A DNA stretch of 64,000 bases. Origin: Phorcus lineatus (taxonomy: Eukaryota > Mollusca > Gastropoda > Trochida > Trochidae). Shown here piece by piece: positions 49,470-62,171 of this stretch; position 1 is the first letter of the stretch, and each line of letters begins with the position of its first letter. The stretch is from contig OV121088.1 of assembly GCA_921293015.1 (NCBI GenBank), positions 2,356,001 to 2,420,000 of the forward strand, written 5' to 3'. The translations under genes were made by a program, and so were the position numbers. The notes below the pieces were generated by a model. That model had not been told where the DNA came from and did no database searches. It was given only the letters and a program-made list of their open reading frames with translations.

Positions 49470-49596
49470 GCTCCTCCAGTCTCCAGACTGTGTGTCAGTC
49501 TCCATAGACGATGTTGGTCTCCACAGACTGTGTGTCAGTCTCCATAGACTTAGTCAGCCTCCACAGACTGTGTGTCAGTCTTCACTGACTGTGTGT
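49470..49596 (+). repeat. Short diverged repeat of CAGACTGTGTGTCAGTC
   Basis: CAGACTGTGTGTCAGTCTCC occurs twice exactly and CTGACTGTGTGTC and related forms follow, in units of roughly 30-40 bp. The frame over it is a by-product. Confidence 0.6.
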
Positions 49597-50828
49597 CTTT
49601 GTAACATTAGGTAAGAAAAGACCAGATGAAAACAAACTGTGTATGTCTTTGAAAAGATCCTTGATGAAGATCTCATGTCTTGTCTTGGACTTTTTTTTTT
49701 TTGAAAATCGAAATGGAGGGTAGACATGATGTACCAGGAAGAAAGCTTGTCTCCACTATAAGCATAAAAGACCAAAAATGGGAGAAGCTTCTTGAAGCTG
49801 GCTTTAATGGCATTTAAATGATGAACAAGTACGATACGTCTTTCATCAGTTCCAAGATAAATTTTGTGATAAGTATAAATTTCTCGCTACTCAGATGTTT
49901 CACAAGTTTATTAAGAGGACTCTAAATGAACTCCTTAAACACCCCTGGTGTCCCCTGTGATGTCTTAAATTGCTCATTTGCGGAACTGTAACTCATACCA
50001 GGTTTGCCAACCCATCATAAGGGCCCGTGAGGGGAATTGCTGGGCCCTGATGTTGGATTATTTCGCAAGTATTTGGTATCCAGCGATTGCAGGCAGGGTG
50101 AAGTTTGCACTGAAATAACCTGTCTCGCTGTCTCCTTGACTTTTATGTTAAAATAGAACATTTTGGGGTCACATCCAGCTACAAAGTTGATTAAATGCAA
50201 AATACAGAGTATGCTTGATTTTCAGTTTCAGGATTACAATAAGCTGATTTCATAAACCTTCAGTCACATAAACTGATAATATGATTATTTCAGTGTAAAG
50301 GAGACTAACATCAAGGCTAAGTTGTGATGGGATAGTGTTTTCCACAGCTATTTTGGTGAAGACTTACCCCTGTGGAGTCTGACATTTCTATTATAGAAGT
50401 CGATCCCCTGAAACATACTCTCACTCTTCTAACTATCTCTCGCCATCATCTCTCCCTTTCTCTCTATCTCTCTATGACTCTTCCATCTATCATTTTTTCC
50501 CTGTATTTTCTCTATCTGTCTATGGCTATCGCTGACCAAGTTGAGTTTAAGCTTTGTGCAGTCCTGATCACCTGTTCCATGGAATTATCAGTGTAGCCCC
50601 AGCTATATAGACTTGATGTCAGTCTTCCATACATTATTTGTTTAGGTTTAGGTTGTTAGGTTTTGCAGACTTTTCAAGAGTATTTTGCTTTTGGATGATG
50701 TTGTGTAGGTAGATACGCCTTAATCTAAATTTTCATTTGGTTGAGCAGAATCCTACAATAGTTGACAGAAACTAGCAATCAATGGAGGGATCTGTGATCA
50801 TCATCATGAAGCATCTTACTCAATCTAA

Positions 50829-52304
50829 TTATACCCCCGCCTTACAGCGTAAGCGGGGGTATATAGCGTTCATTCTGTCCGTCCGTCTGTCCGTCTGTCC
50901 GTCTGTCTGTCTGTCTGTCTGTCCGTCTGTCCGTCTGTCCGTCCGTCACAAATCTTTGTCCGGAGCATATCTCCTAAACTATAAATGCTAGCTTCACCAA
51001 ACTTCATACACTTATCAACCATCATCCCTAGATGTGCCTTTTGAGGGTTAGACCAACAAATGATTTTTATTTTTTGCCGTTTCCATGGAAACATGACTAA
51101 AACAGTGACTCTTTGACCAAGTCTTTTATCCGGAGCATATCTCCTAAACTATACATGCTAGCTTCACCAAACTTCATACACTTATCAACCATGATCCCTA
51201 GATGTGCCTTTTGAGGGTTAGACCAACAAATGGTTTTTATTTTTTGCCGTTTCCATGGAAACATGACTAAAACAGTGACTCTATGACCAAGTCTTTTGTC
51301 CGGAGCATATCTCCTAAACTATACATGCTAGCTTCACCAAACTTCATACACTTATCAACCATGATCCCTAGATGTGCCTTTTGAGGGTTAGACCAACAAA
51401 TGGTTTTTATTTTTTGCCGTTTCCATGGAAACATGACTAAAACAGTGACTCTATGACCAAGTCTTTTGTCCGGAGCATATCTCCTAAACTATACATGCTA
51501 GCTTCACCAAACTTCATACACTTATCAACCATGATCCCTAGATGTGCCTTTTGAGGGTTAGACCAACAGATGATTTTTATTTTTTGCTGTGTCCATGGAA
51601 ACATGACTTGAAATGTAACAAAGTCCTTTGTCCGGAGCATATCTCTTAAACTATACATGCTAGCTTCACCAAACTTCATACAATTATCAACCATGATCTC
51701 TAGATGTGCCATTTGTGGGTTAGACCAACAAATGATTTTTATTTTTTGCCGTTTCCATGGAAACATGACTAAAACAGTGACTCTAAGACCAAGTCCTTTG
51801 TCCGGAGCATATCTCCTAAACTATACATGCTAGCTTCACAAAACTTCATACACTTATCAACCATCATCCCTAGATGTGCCTTTTGAGGGTTAGACCAACA
51901 AATGATTTTTATTTTTTTGCGGTTTCCATGGAAACATGACTGAAACAGTGAATTTTAATTAAGTCCTTTGTCCGGAGTATATCTTCTAAACCGTACATGC
52001 TATCATCACCAAACTTCATACACTTATCAACCATGATCCATATTGGTGCTCCTCTTGAGGGTAAGAGCAAAAAATTATTTTTATTTTTTGCGGTTTTCAT
52101 GGAAACGTTACTAAAACAATGACTATCTGACAAAGTGCTTTTTCCTGAGCATATCTCTTAAACTATACATGCTAGCTTCACGAACTTAATATACTTATCA
52201 ACCATGATCCCTGAGTGAGCTTTTTGAGGGTAAGACCAACAAAGAAAGCTAGACTATAGTTTGAAGCGGGGGTATGTGAGCTGTGCTCACTTCTTTACTT
52301 GTTA
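50829..52304 (+). mobile_element. Pearl/HINE-like tandem-repeat element, copy 1
   Basis: The head is a hairpin, TACCCCCGCcTTAC-agc-GTAAGCGGGGGTA (50832-50861), followed by TATAGCGTTCATTCTG and a (CYGT)n tract. Eight ~170-bp units follow (TCCGGAGCATATCTCCTAAA at 50959, 51129, 51299, 51469, 51631, 51801, 51971; TCCTGAGC at 52143). Each unit carries CAAACTTCATACACTTATCA and TTTCCATGGAAAC. The tail is GAAGCGGGGGTATGTGAGCT with a GAGC..GCTC mini-hairpin. A microsatellite plus ~160-170 bp core repeats between short unique ends is the plan of mollusc pearl/Helentron-derived elements. Membership of that family is inference. The frames over it are by-products. Confidence 0.65.
50874..50947 (+). repeat. 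(CYGT)n microsatellite
   Basis: Alternating GTCC and GTCT tetranucleotides at the head of the tandem-repeat element. Confidence 0.95.
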
Positions 52305-52577
52305 GATAAACATTGAGCACTTCTATTCTGCAAATTAATTTCTTAAGTTCATTGTAGGACTCCTGTCTTCACCTCTGTTAGAGAATAAATATATAAGAAA
52401 TAAGTTAAATAGTTGACAGAAACTAGCAATCAATGGATGGTTCTGTGTTTCATCACTCATGTACTCATGTAAACATCGAGCACTTCTTTCTTGCCAATTA
52501 AATTCCTAAGTTTATTGTAGGACTCTATCCTTTACCTCTGTAAGAGACAACTTTTTAGCTCATCAGGCCATTAGCCA
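52305..52577 (+). repeat. Spacer between the two arrays, built from duplicated pieces
   Basis: AGTTGACAGAAACTAGCAAT with CAATGGA near 52410 repeats the sequence in front of copy 1 (50758). AACATTGAGCACTTCT..ATTGTAGGACTC at 52307 recurs at 52472 as AACATCGAGCACTTCT..ATTGTAGGACTC. The last 29 bp (52549-52577) are one unit of the 47981-48912 minisatellite, of the variant seen at its right edge. Confidence 0.7.
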
Positions 52578-54022
52578 TTACAGCGTAAGCGGGGGTATAT
52601 AGCGTTCATTCTGTCCGTCCGTCTGTCCGTCTGTCCGTCTGTCTGTCTGTCCGTCTGTCCGTCTGTCCGTCCGTCACAAATCTTTGTCCGGAGCATATCT
52701 CCTAAACTATACATGCTAGCTTCACCAAACTTCATACACTTATCAACCATGATCCTTAGATGTGCCTTTTGAGGGTTAGACCAACAAATGATTTTTATTT
52801 TTTGCAGTTTCCATGGAAACATGACTAAAACAGTGACTCTATGACCAAGTCCTTTGTCCGGAGCATATCTCCTAAACTATACATGCTAGCTTCACCAAAC
52901 TTCATACACTTATCAACCATGATCCCTAGATGTGCCTTTTGAGGGTTAGACTAACAAATGATTTTTATTTTTTGCGGTTTCCATGGAAACATGACTAAAA
53001 CAGTGACTCTATGACCAAGTCCTTTGTCCGGAGCATATCTCCTAAACTATACATGCTAGCTTCACCAAACTTCATACACTTATCAACCATGATCCCTAGA
53101 TGTGCCTTTTGAGGGTTAGACTAACAAATGATTTTTATTTTTTGCGATTACCATGGAAACATGACTAAAACAGTGACTCTATGACCAAGTCCTTTGTCCG
53201 GAGCATATCTCCTAAACTATACATGCTAGCTTCAACAAACTTCATACACTTATCAACCATGATCCCTAGATGTGCCTTTTGAGGGTTAGACCACCAAATG
53301 ATTTTTATTTTTTGAGGTTTCCATGGAACATGACTAAAACAGTGACTCTATGACCAAGTCCTTTGTCCTGAGCATTTATCCTAAACTATACATGCTATCT
53401 TCATCAAACTTCATACACTTATAAAACATGATCCCTAGATGTGATTTTGAGGGTTAGACCAACAAATGATTTTTATTTTTTGCGGTTTCCATGGAAACAT
53501 GACTTAAACAGTGACAAAGTCCTTTGTACGGAGTATATCTTCATAACTATACATGCTATCTTTACCAAACTTCATACACTTATCAACCATGATCCATTGA
53601 TGTGCCTTTTGAGGGTTAGACCAACAAATGATTTTTATTTTTTTTGCGGTTTCCATGGAAACATGACTAAAACAGTGAATTTATGACTAAGTCCTTTGTC
53701 CGGAGTATATCTTCTAAACCGTACATGCTATCATCACCAAACTTCATACACTTATCCATATTAGTGCGTCTCTTGAGGGTAAGACCAAAAAAGTATTTTA
53801 ATTTTTTGCGTTTTACATGGAAACGTTACTAAAACAATGACTATCTGACAAAGTGCTTTTTCCTGAGCATATCTTCTAAACTATACATGCTAGCTTCAAC
53901 AAACTTAATACACTTATCAACCATGATCCCTAAGTGAGCTTTTTGAGGGTAAGACCAACAAAGAAAGCCAGACTATAGTTTGAAGCGGGGGTATGTGAGC
54001 TGTGCTCACTTCTTTACTTGTT
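52578..54022 (+). mobile_element. Pearl/HINE-like tandem-repeat element, copy 2
   Basis: The plan is that of copy 1: TTACAGCGTAAGCGGGGG, a (CYGT)n tract (52610-52674), eight ~170-bp units (starts at 52687, 52857, 53027, 53197, about 53366, 53527, 53699 and 53861) and the same GAAGCGGGGGTATGTGAGCT tail ending CTTTACTTGTT. The left arm of the head hairpin is missing and replaced by minisatellite sequence. In both copies the last two or three units are the most diverged, in the same order, so the copies share a recent multi-unit ancestor. Confidence 0.65.
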
Positions 54023-55705
54023 TTATTACCAGGGGATAAGTTGACACTGATATTTTTTCATAAACATTGTGTCGGGCTTCTTGTGCTGATGTCACGATGG
54101 ATGATATAAAGAGTGAAACGAGAACAAATGTTTTTGATGGTATGCAATTTGCCTCCCAATTATCTCCACTGAAATGAATTTTATGATATTATTGTGAAGA
54201 CTATGAGAGAGTCTGGAACAATTAGTAGGTCTTATCATACACCTACTTCACCTGATAAACCAAGGACTTGCCCTTAAGAAGCTGCTGTAGACTGTTGCCA
54301 TCAAGATTGCAACATCTGATAGTGTAACTCTTGTAGCCATAACAACTCCACAATTAGAGATTTCTTATTTAGAAACTCTCTACCTTTCTACAAAATTGAG
54401 ATAGGGGTTAAACTATGATGGGTTGGTTCTGGAAAAATGTCCTTATATGTCATTTTCTCTTTGGACAGACCTTTTTGGACAGTTCATTCATTAGGAACAC
54501 AAGGGTTTTGGTTTTACCTATGGTTTCATGATCTTGTGGGATTATCTATCTTACACAGTGGCCAACCTTAAAGTATCCCCTATGTTAATTATTTGTAATT
54601 CTGTAAATTGGCAACTGCATATTGTTTGGGTTCACATTGTTTGACACTCAACCCAGAGGAAAGCAAGATAACTTCACCGTTGGGAACATTCGCATCATTT
54701 CAGATTGTATCCTTACTCCTTCAGCTGGTGGAATGGCAGCAGCTTGTTTGTTTATAAACCTGCCAAGTGTTAACCCTTTACCTAGCGATACAATCGAGAA
54801 ATTCCGCTGCCAATCTTCAAAGAATGTTTTACACAAGTTAACAAAGATTCAAAATGTACATCAAGATAAGTTTCTTGCCACTCAGATGGTTTACAGGTTT
54901 CTTTCAAGAACTCTGCAAGACTCTGAAAAACTCTGAAAATGGCTTATGACCAAGGTATTTTGTATTTAATGGTTGCAAATCCTATAGAATAGATTTTTCC
55001 GGGTATTTCTTTTGAAGCTGAAGTATTAAGGACAAACATTTAACCCTAAATTTGCAAGCCCTGGTGGAATCCTGGCTGACGTTGATGGAATGGAAGCAGT
55101 TGTGACCTGCACCATCTTGTGCTGCAGATTGTTTGTTATTGCCAAGAGATCAAGTGTCCTCATGACACCGATGCATGTAAGCTTGGATTGTTTGTTTACC
55201 TCTTTAGAAAAACCCCACTTGCACTTCAATTTCAAATCAACTGAAATGTCATAACCACAGCTATACACGGAAATTGATAGTGAAACCTTCCAGAATTTGA
55301 CAGCTGCACATGTATTCTGCATTGGAGTTTGTGATGGTTTACACTTCAATAAATTATTTCAATAGCAAGCCACAAGCTAGAGATTCAAAACTGGATAAAC
55401 ATCATATAAACCACCCAATTAGTCAGCTCCATGACTATGTATGAAAAAGGAGCCTGAAAACAGTCTAGGTCCTCATTCCGCAGGTGAAGATTCTATGGAG
55501 TCCATGGATACGCAAATAAAAAATTTTATTATAAAAAGTACAATAACTGCTGAAAATGGTTTCATATAATTAATTTGATTCAACTCCGAAATGGTCCCCT
55601 GTGTGCGCCAACTTTACATACTCCATAGACTAAGGTGATCGTAACTCACTGTTATAACTATGGGTTAAGGGCACCCTTAGCAATACGGGGGCTTTGAGAA
55701 ATAAG

Positions 55706-55822
55706 GGCCTGGGTCTAGATTTTCGAAGCTCTCTTAGCACGAAGATAGTCATAAGTACCATACATTAACATTGGCTTACGATTATCTTAGAACTATGAGA
55801 GCTTCGAAAATCTAGGCCCAGG
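55706..55822. repeat. Foldback MITE, family D, copy 1
   Basis: CCTGGGTCTAGATTTTCGAA with GCTCTCTTAG is inverted as GAGAGCTTCGAAAATCTAGG with CCCAGG. The centre has GATAGTCATAAGTACC..GGCTTACGATTATC, itself partly inverted. A relative is at 62059-62171. Confidence 0.75.
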
Positions 55823-56730
55823 TCTATATTTTCAACCAAACCTTGAGCCTCCCAGAATAGACTCTCCGCCTCCATGCTCCTCTGTACATGTGATCTGTGA
55901 CAGTGTGTTTACCCTGTGAGATTGAGGGTCCTCACCGAGCAAGCACCTGCTAATACTGTCACTCCATGCAGCTGGTGATGGATTCAAACCAATTTTGTTA
56001 ACTTACTTTAATATTTAATCAGAGTTGGTCTGGCTTGATTTGAGATTACATGCTCCAATGCAAACAGTGTTGGGTTTCAATCTGCCTGTGATATGTGTAG
56101 ATCTTATCTGGCCACATAAATCAACAGCACTGAAGTCATTGTCAAATACTCGCCATGATCTGAGTTATTCTTGAATAAGTTATTACAATCTTTGTTGATT
56201 TAAAAGTCAAAATGACGTGAATTCTATCATGTCTGTTGTGCTGTTTCTATATCACATTATGGAAATAACATAGCTTTATTTCAGTTCCACAGACAATTTT
56301 TTTTTTCAATTCAAGAATCTAGCTTTACATTTGCCTAGTGAAAAAACTTATAGGATCTGAATTGACAGAAATCACAACTCTTAAACAGGGTGAGTCATTG
56401 GGAGGTGGGCATATGCCAATCCTGACTATCGTGGATCATTCAGGACACATAGGTGAATGGTTAATCTTAAATAACATTCCTATCTTTTAATTCATATGAA
56501 AACTCTCAAAGTTTCTCCATTTCTCTATGTTGTCAGGCTCTTAATTAAAAGCTCTCAGAACTGTCATGGTGGACGGAGTATTCCTGAATAAGACATTACC
56601 GTCTTTATTTATTTTGCGAGTCAGGCAATGAGACTGATTCTAGATAAACAGACATGAGGATGTCAATAGGAAGTTGGGCTGTCTTTTACTGAACATTGAT
56701 CCATTTTTTAGTACAATAACGCAATATTGA

Positions 56731-56786
56731 AGAGGTATCAGATTGTCAGCAGAGGTATCAAATTGTCAGCAGAGGTATCAAATGAC
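56731..56786 (+). repeat. ~20-bp tandem repeat, 3 copies
   Basis: GAGGTATCAAATTGTCAGCA repeated with one or two differences. Confidence 0.85.
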
Positions 56787-58002
56787 ACAGAGACATAATA
56801 AACTATCAACAGGTTATCGTGAGGTAGTTTGTGATTGATGTCTCTCTTCACTGATGTTGTGACCAGGATTATTTCAGAGTTAGGCTCCGACATCTTTATT
56901 TGTTTCAAGAATCGGCCAATGAGAGTGATGCTTGTTTAACAGATCAAGCTGTCAACGTTCAGACTAAATAATAAGTATAGAGATGATTTTCGGTTATCTA
57001 CACATCTACGTGTGCCTTATTCTCTTCATAGGGCTTTCTATTCCTTGGTGGCTAGGGTAACTATTTCAAACTTTTGAGATGTCATATCGGTAAATTCAGT
57101 ATCAAACGACTGAAGTTGTATTTTATCGGCTGAACAGAGTTCAGTATGGAAACGGGGAATGAAAAAGGAATGTTTAAAGAAGTTTTGAACACTTAGGGGG
57201 TATTGAATAGGTAATGGCAGTCTTGATTTTTAAAGTAGAATTTCAACCTGGTGATAAAGTTGATACTGCTTAAAGACCCCTCTTGATATTCAAAGATTTT
57301 TGCTAGATGAATCCAGGATCAAATTGTGTGAAAGATTCTCAGAGGAGAGTAACAAGGAATTAGTTCAGCAACTAAGTTACACATCTGAGTAAAGATTTTA
57401 ACATCTTTGAAATCATTTAAACGTGTAAAGGGTATTGATAATAGGACAGCAATTTTATTTTATTAACAAAATTGTATCACAATCTAGTGCTGTATGAGCA
57501 GAATGATATGGCGAAGTTATTGGATACTTTAAGATCTGCTGGGAATTTTGGAGGAATTAAAGAGAGCAGGGGCAGCCATCTGAAAATATGTTTAGTAATA
57601 CTTGAAGATTAAAGGTATATTTGATAACATAAAAACAGATGGTGCTAATTAAACGTGTTGGACAGCTGTCGATGATATCTAAAACTGTTTTGAGGAATCT
57701 TCCTATCCATGTAATAACTCAACTTTTATATTTCTCATCTCAAAATACATTTCCCATCTCCCATTATTTTGTCAAGATGCATTTACTCTAAGAGAGAAGT
57801 TATATATTTCTTAGATTAAAAAAAATATCTTTTTCTGTGGAATTGAAATAAAGCATGTTAATTTATCATGACATGTTTTTAAAAGACGCTAAGTTAAGAT
57901 GCCAACTCAGCAGATTTTGTTCCAATGTTATTCTCCTTCCTAATGGCTCTATTCATTTGCCACCTGTCTGTCATTCTACATTCATACTACCCACTTGTGC
58001 AT

Positions 58003-58005
58003 CTG

Positions 58006-58038
<33 letters not shown>

Positions 58039-58063
58039 GTCTCTCTGTCTCTCTGTCTCTCTG

Positions 58064-58154
<91 letters not shown>
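58003..58154 (+). repeat. CT-rich microsatellite, (CTGTCTCT)n then (CT)n
   Basis: Mixed CTGTCTCT units pass into about 40 uninterrupted CT pairs. The plus-strand frames of Ser/Leu/Cys runs here are translations of it. Confidence 0.95.
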
Positions 58155-58157
<3 letters not shown>

Positions 58158-58564
58158 ATGACTCTCGGATAAGGTCTAATAATATTCCTCCTCCTGTCTC
58201 TCTCCCACTCCCTCCTTCACTTGCCCGCTCTCCGTGTAATCAAAACAGACTCTCTAAAAGCCTGTCACTTTACATTTTATATTCAGACTGCTCAAGATGC
58301 TGCTCTATCTCCCAATAAAAAAGAAGTTCTGTACTTTCTTCGGAGTAGTTAAAGTTGTTATTGATTTGGAGGCTGAAGCTATTAAAGTTTGAAACTTTTC
58401 TTGTTTTGCTAAAGGACAATGACTTTGGTTACATTTTGCAAGTAAATTTTCACTTGTGGATGATGAAGCTTCTTGTTTAGTTGAGAGATTTGAAATCTCA
58501 CTTTTATTCCCCATATCCTCCATCTTCAATCTCTCAGTTATTTCTTCCGTCACTTTCTTCCATT

Positions 58565-58950
58565 TGTTTACCCCAAATTGTCTTCTCTCTTTGCCATTTT
58601 ATCTCCCTTACTTTCTATCTCTCTTTCTCTGTCTTACTTTCTCTCTATCTCTCTTTCTCTCCTTTACTTTCTCTCTATCCTTCTTTCCCTCCCCTACTTT
58701 CTCTTTATCTCTCGTTCTCTACCTTACTTTCCCTCTCTTTTCCCCTCTCTTACTCTTTCTCTCTCTTACTTTTTCTCTATCCCTTTTCCCTCCCTTACTT
58801 TCTCTCTATCTCTCCCTTACTTTCTCTCTATCCCTCTTTCCTCACCTTACTTTCTCTTTATCCCTCTGTCCCTCCCTTACTTTCTCTTTATCCCTCTTCC
58901 CCTCCTTTATTTTCCCTCCATCCCTCTTTCTCTCCATCTATTAGTCTCCC
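58565..58950 (+). repeat. Polypyrimidine minisatellite
   Basis: Nearly pure pyrimidine on the plus strand, made of diverged ~30-45 bp units such as CTTACTTTCTCTCTATCCCT. All three plus frames are open only because of this composition. Confidence 0.85.
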
Positions 58951-61020
58951 CCGAATGATCTCATGAATGAAGCAATGTTCTAATGAAGAGCAGCTAGTCC
59001 CTTGAACCTGACCGCTCCCACTCTCACAGACATACAGTCTTCGGATGTTGGGAGGGTAACAAGTGGTATATGGAGATTGGAACAGAACCATATGCATCTT
59101 GGCCCCACGGGGAATAAAACCTCTCGATGAATATTCAGAGGCTCGTTGATATAATTGGAAGCCCCCACCTCTCGCCTGGCCTTGTTTTGATGCTGTTTTG
59201 TGCCACGTTTTGTCACTGTATGCAATCTGTTTTATTTCTAGGTTATGTCCGATGGGGCCTTTATATATGTAAAGCTACCGTATACTGGAAATATTATTTA
59301 TCATTACAGAACTCATAATGTTGTTATAGTGATACTGGGAGTCTGGAACTCTATCAGGCTGGGTTTTATTTTATGGCAAATATGAAATTCAATCATTTGA
59401 GATGTGTTTTATTTGCATATATTATTGCATATTTGGATGAGTAACCAAGAACAATTTTGATCATGAAGTCCTCAGGAGACACAACTTCTCTTGGTCTTCA
59501 GTCTCTGTGTGAGTGATTTAAACCTGTTCCACTGACACCAGAATGCTCTGCCTTTGCAAGTTATATATGTACTCGTAGAATTACTAATACCAAATGGTCA
59601 ACATTATATATAAGATGTTAAATAATATTTTCTCAGTTCATTTTTTCAAAGTAAAAACCATTAACTTTCTCACTGCTACAGTAAGCAAAGGGTGACAAAC
59701 CTGTACACCTTAACTTCTTATATCTCACCTTGATAATGCTATACGATATGTCTGTGTTATGAAGTAATGGTTCTATTAAATTATTAATGTAAGTCCAAAA
59801 CTATACAGAGTGAGTTTTGATTATAACACATCCTTAGCTTGAGATGAGACTAGTCCTCTGCCAACCCTGAGTTGAGGATGTTCTTTCTGTTCATACAAGT
59901 CTATATGAACAACTGCTTGGTTTTTTTGTTGGTATGAATACATGAATGATTACTAACTTCATAGGGCCTGCCTTCTAGATAGAATTTAACTGCTCGGGAG
60001 CAAAATATTGAAATGAGTGAAAAAGTTATGTCTGTAGATGACAAAAGCCTTTTCATCTTGAGAAGTGTTTAGAAGTTCAGATAACAATAATGGAAAAAGC
60101 TATATACATGGAAAACTACTTTCTCATTCCCATTGTGAAATGTTTAGCCACAGATTCTTGTGTAATCGTCAAATCTCCTGGTAACAAAATAAGAAGTTGT
60201 TAACTTTCTATTTTGCCATTATCGAGGATTTTGTTTTACAATTTCTGTTGTTGAGAAACAGAGCATTCTAAAGTTTTAGGGGCAATGAAACCATAGATAT
60301 TTCCAATCCACGGATACTTGCTTCAAGTCTATTCATGAGCCTCTCATCACTTGAGTTGGGCATTCACTGCAGATGGTTCATTTCCGCAGTAGACTTGACT
60401 CGGAAAAAGTGCTCAGCTTCATTTCAAGTACTCCTTCCCACAATGCACCAGTCTTCCTGTCCGTTCAAGTGCCGATACAAGAAGCTGCTATTACTGCTAT
60501 GGTGTAAGGGACTCAATATCAACACACTGGGTCTGTGTATACGGGAGTTATCTGTATACTTACTGTGCGATTATGAAGATAGGTTCAATATCAACACATT
60601 TGTCTGTGTGTAAGAGACTAGTTTATATGGTTCTTTATCAATAATGAAATCGTATGATAAGGTATTCATTTTAATGAATGTACAAATTAATGCATGATTT
60701 CTACAATTTTATTTTTTCGTCCTGGTTTAAAGTTTACTTTTTGGTTAATTCAAGTGCAAACTTTAGAGCTTTTTTTCCCACTTTATTTCATTGTATATTT
60801 TGTATATATAATTGTTTATGTTTGTTGAACTATATTTCTATTAACATGTCATCCTGAAATTTGTCTTGAAAAGCAAAATTAAACATGACATTAAGTGTCA
60901 ATTTGGAAGTCTTAAAATCTTAAATCATTTGTTATAATATGATCACTGCAAATTGTTTAAAGATTTTGAATGGTTTCTAATGACAAAGTTGATATGAAAA
61001 TATGATTTTATGTACATAAG

Positions 61021-61395
61021 ACCTCCCCAAAGCAACAAAATGTTTTTGTACCTGAAACCTCCCTAAAGCAACAACAGTGCACATATGATTGTTATGTACC
61101 TAAGACCTCACTAAAGCAACAACAGTACACATATGATTTTGTACCTGAAACCTTGCTAAAGCAACAACAGTGCACATATGATTGTTATGTACATTAGACC
61201 TCACTAAAGCAACAAGAGTGCACATATTATTGTTATGTACCTTAGACCTAACTAAAGCAACAACAGAACACATATGATTTTGTACCTAAAACTTCCCTCA
61301 AGCAACATACGTACACATATGATTTTGTACCTAAAACCTCTCTAAAGCAACAACAGTGCACATATGATTCTTATGTACCTGAGACCTCACTAGAG
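61021..61395 (+). repeat. ~46-bp tandem repeat, 9 copies
   Basis: Units of 37-49 bp (mostly 44-49) of the form ACCTCACTAAAGCAACAACA followed by GTGCACATATGATTGTTATG and TACCTAAG. Starts are at 61021, 61058, 61105, 61150, 61198, 61246, 61290, 61335 and 61384. Confidence 0.85.
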
Positions 61396-62058
61396 CACTA
61401 GAGATTACTCCTGCCATCAACAGAGGCCAAGGTTTTCATGCGAAGCTTATGCTGCCTTGTTAAGAGGACATTTTTTCTGACCGATTTAACAAACTGACTG
61501 GCCCAGAAAGACCCCATTGTCAAGCTGTAATACCTGTCTAGTAAAGGGGACGGCTGCAAGCCTAATAGACTTAATTACCAGACGTGGACCAGAAAGAAGG
61601 GATTATTGGTTCCTCTCCTCCAGCCTATCCTCTTGAAACTAGAGCAAATATACCATACGACCAAGAATTTTACAAGTCTAGTTTCCTGATCCTTGAATTG
61701 GTGTCCATCTTTAAACTTAAGAATAAAACTTTCATTCAAGTCTTTGTGATAAGGAATTTCTGTACATTGCTCCATGCCCATCACGTTTCTAGGGTATGAA
61801 AGAGACAAATTTTTTTTTAATCATTTTAAACATCTGTTGTGAGTGTTTATATCAGCACAAGGGGTGAATTATGAACATTTTGATGCAATCCTAAATTTTC
61901 TTCGATTTTACTTGAGATATTGTGCAGGTCGGACTAATGAAGTGACTGATTATGTCACAGAGTTCTACTTCTTCATCTGACACAATAAGATAAGCTATCT
62001 GATGATGAAAGTCATCGTCGTTAAACTCGCTCTTGTACAAACTGTAACCTTCAAATAA

Positions 62059-62171
62059 CCAGGATCTAGATTTTCGAAGCTCTCTCAGCACTAAGATAGT
62101 TGTAAATACCATCCACTAACATTGGCCTACGACTATCTTAGCGATAAGAGGGCTTAGAAAATCTAGACCAA
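62059..62171. repeat. Foldback MITE, family D, copy 2
   Basis: GGATCTAGATTTTCGAAGCT..AAGATAGTTGTAAATACC at left and TACGACTATCTTAGCG..TTAGAAAATCTAGACC at right follow the plan of the element at 55706-55822. Confidence 0.7.

Noticed and set aside
50782-53686. Frames with a CMKFGEASMYSLGDMLRTK motif
   Set aside because: The peptide repeats only because the ~170-bp units repeat. There is no start, domain or splice support.
54622-54936. 104-codon plus frame in the long intron
   Set aside because: No recognisable family, no good ATG and no splice partners. The minus frame at 55026-55349 is similar in this respect.
58456-58966. Ser/Leu/Phe-rich proteins of 126-162 aa in three overlapping frames
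   Set aside because: All frames translate the same polypyrimidine tract. Openness follows from the lack of A and G.
60335-60613. Frame with SLSSLELGIHC, considered as an LRR exon
   Set aside because: No acceptor or donor at a 72-nt spacing and no LxxLxLxxN core. Chance resemblance.
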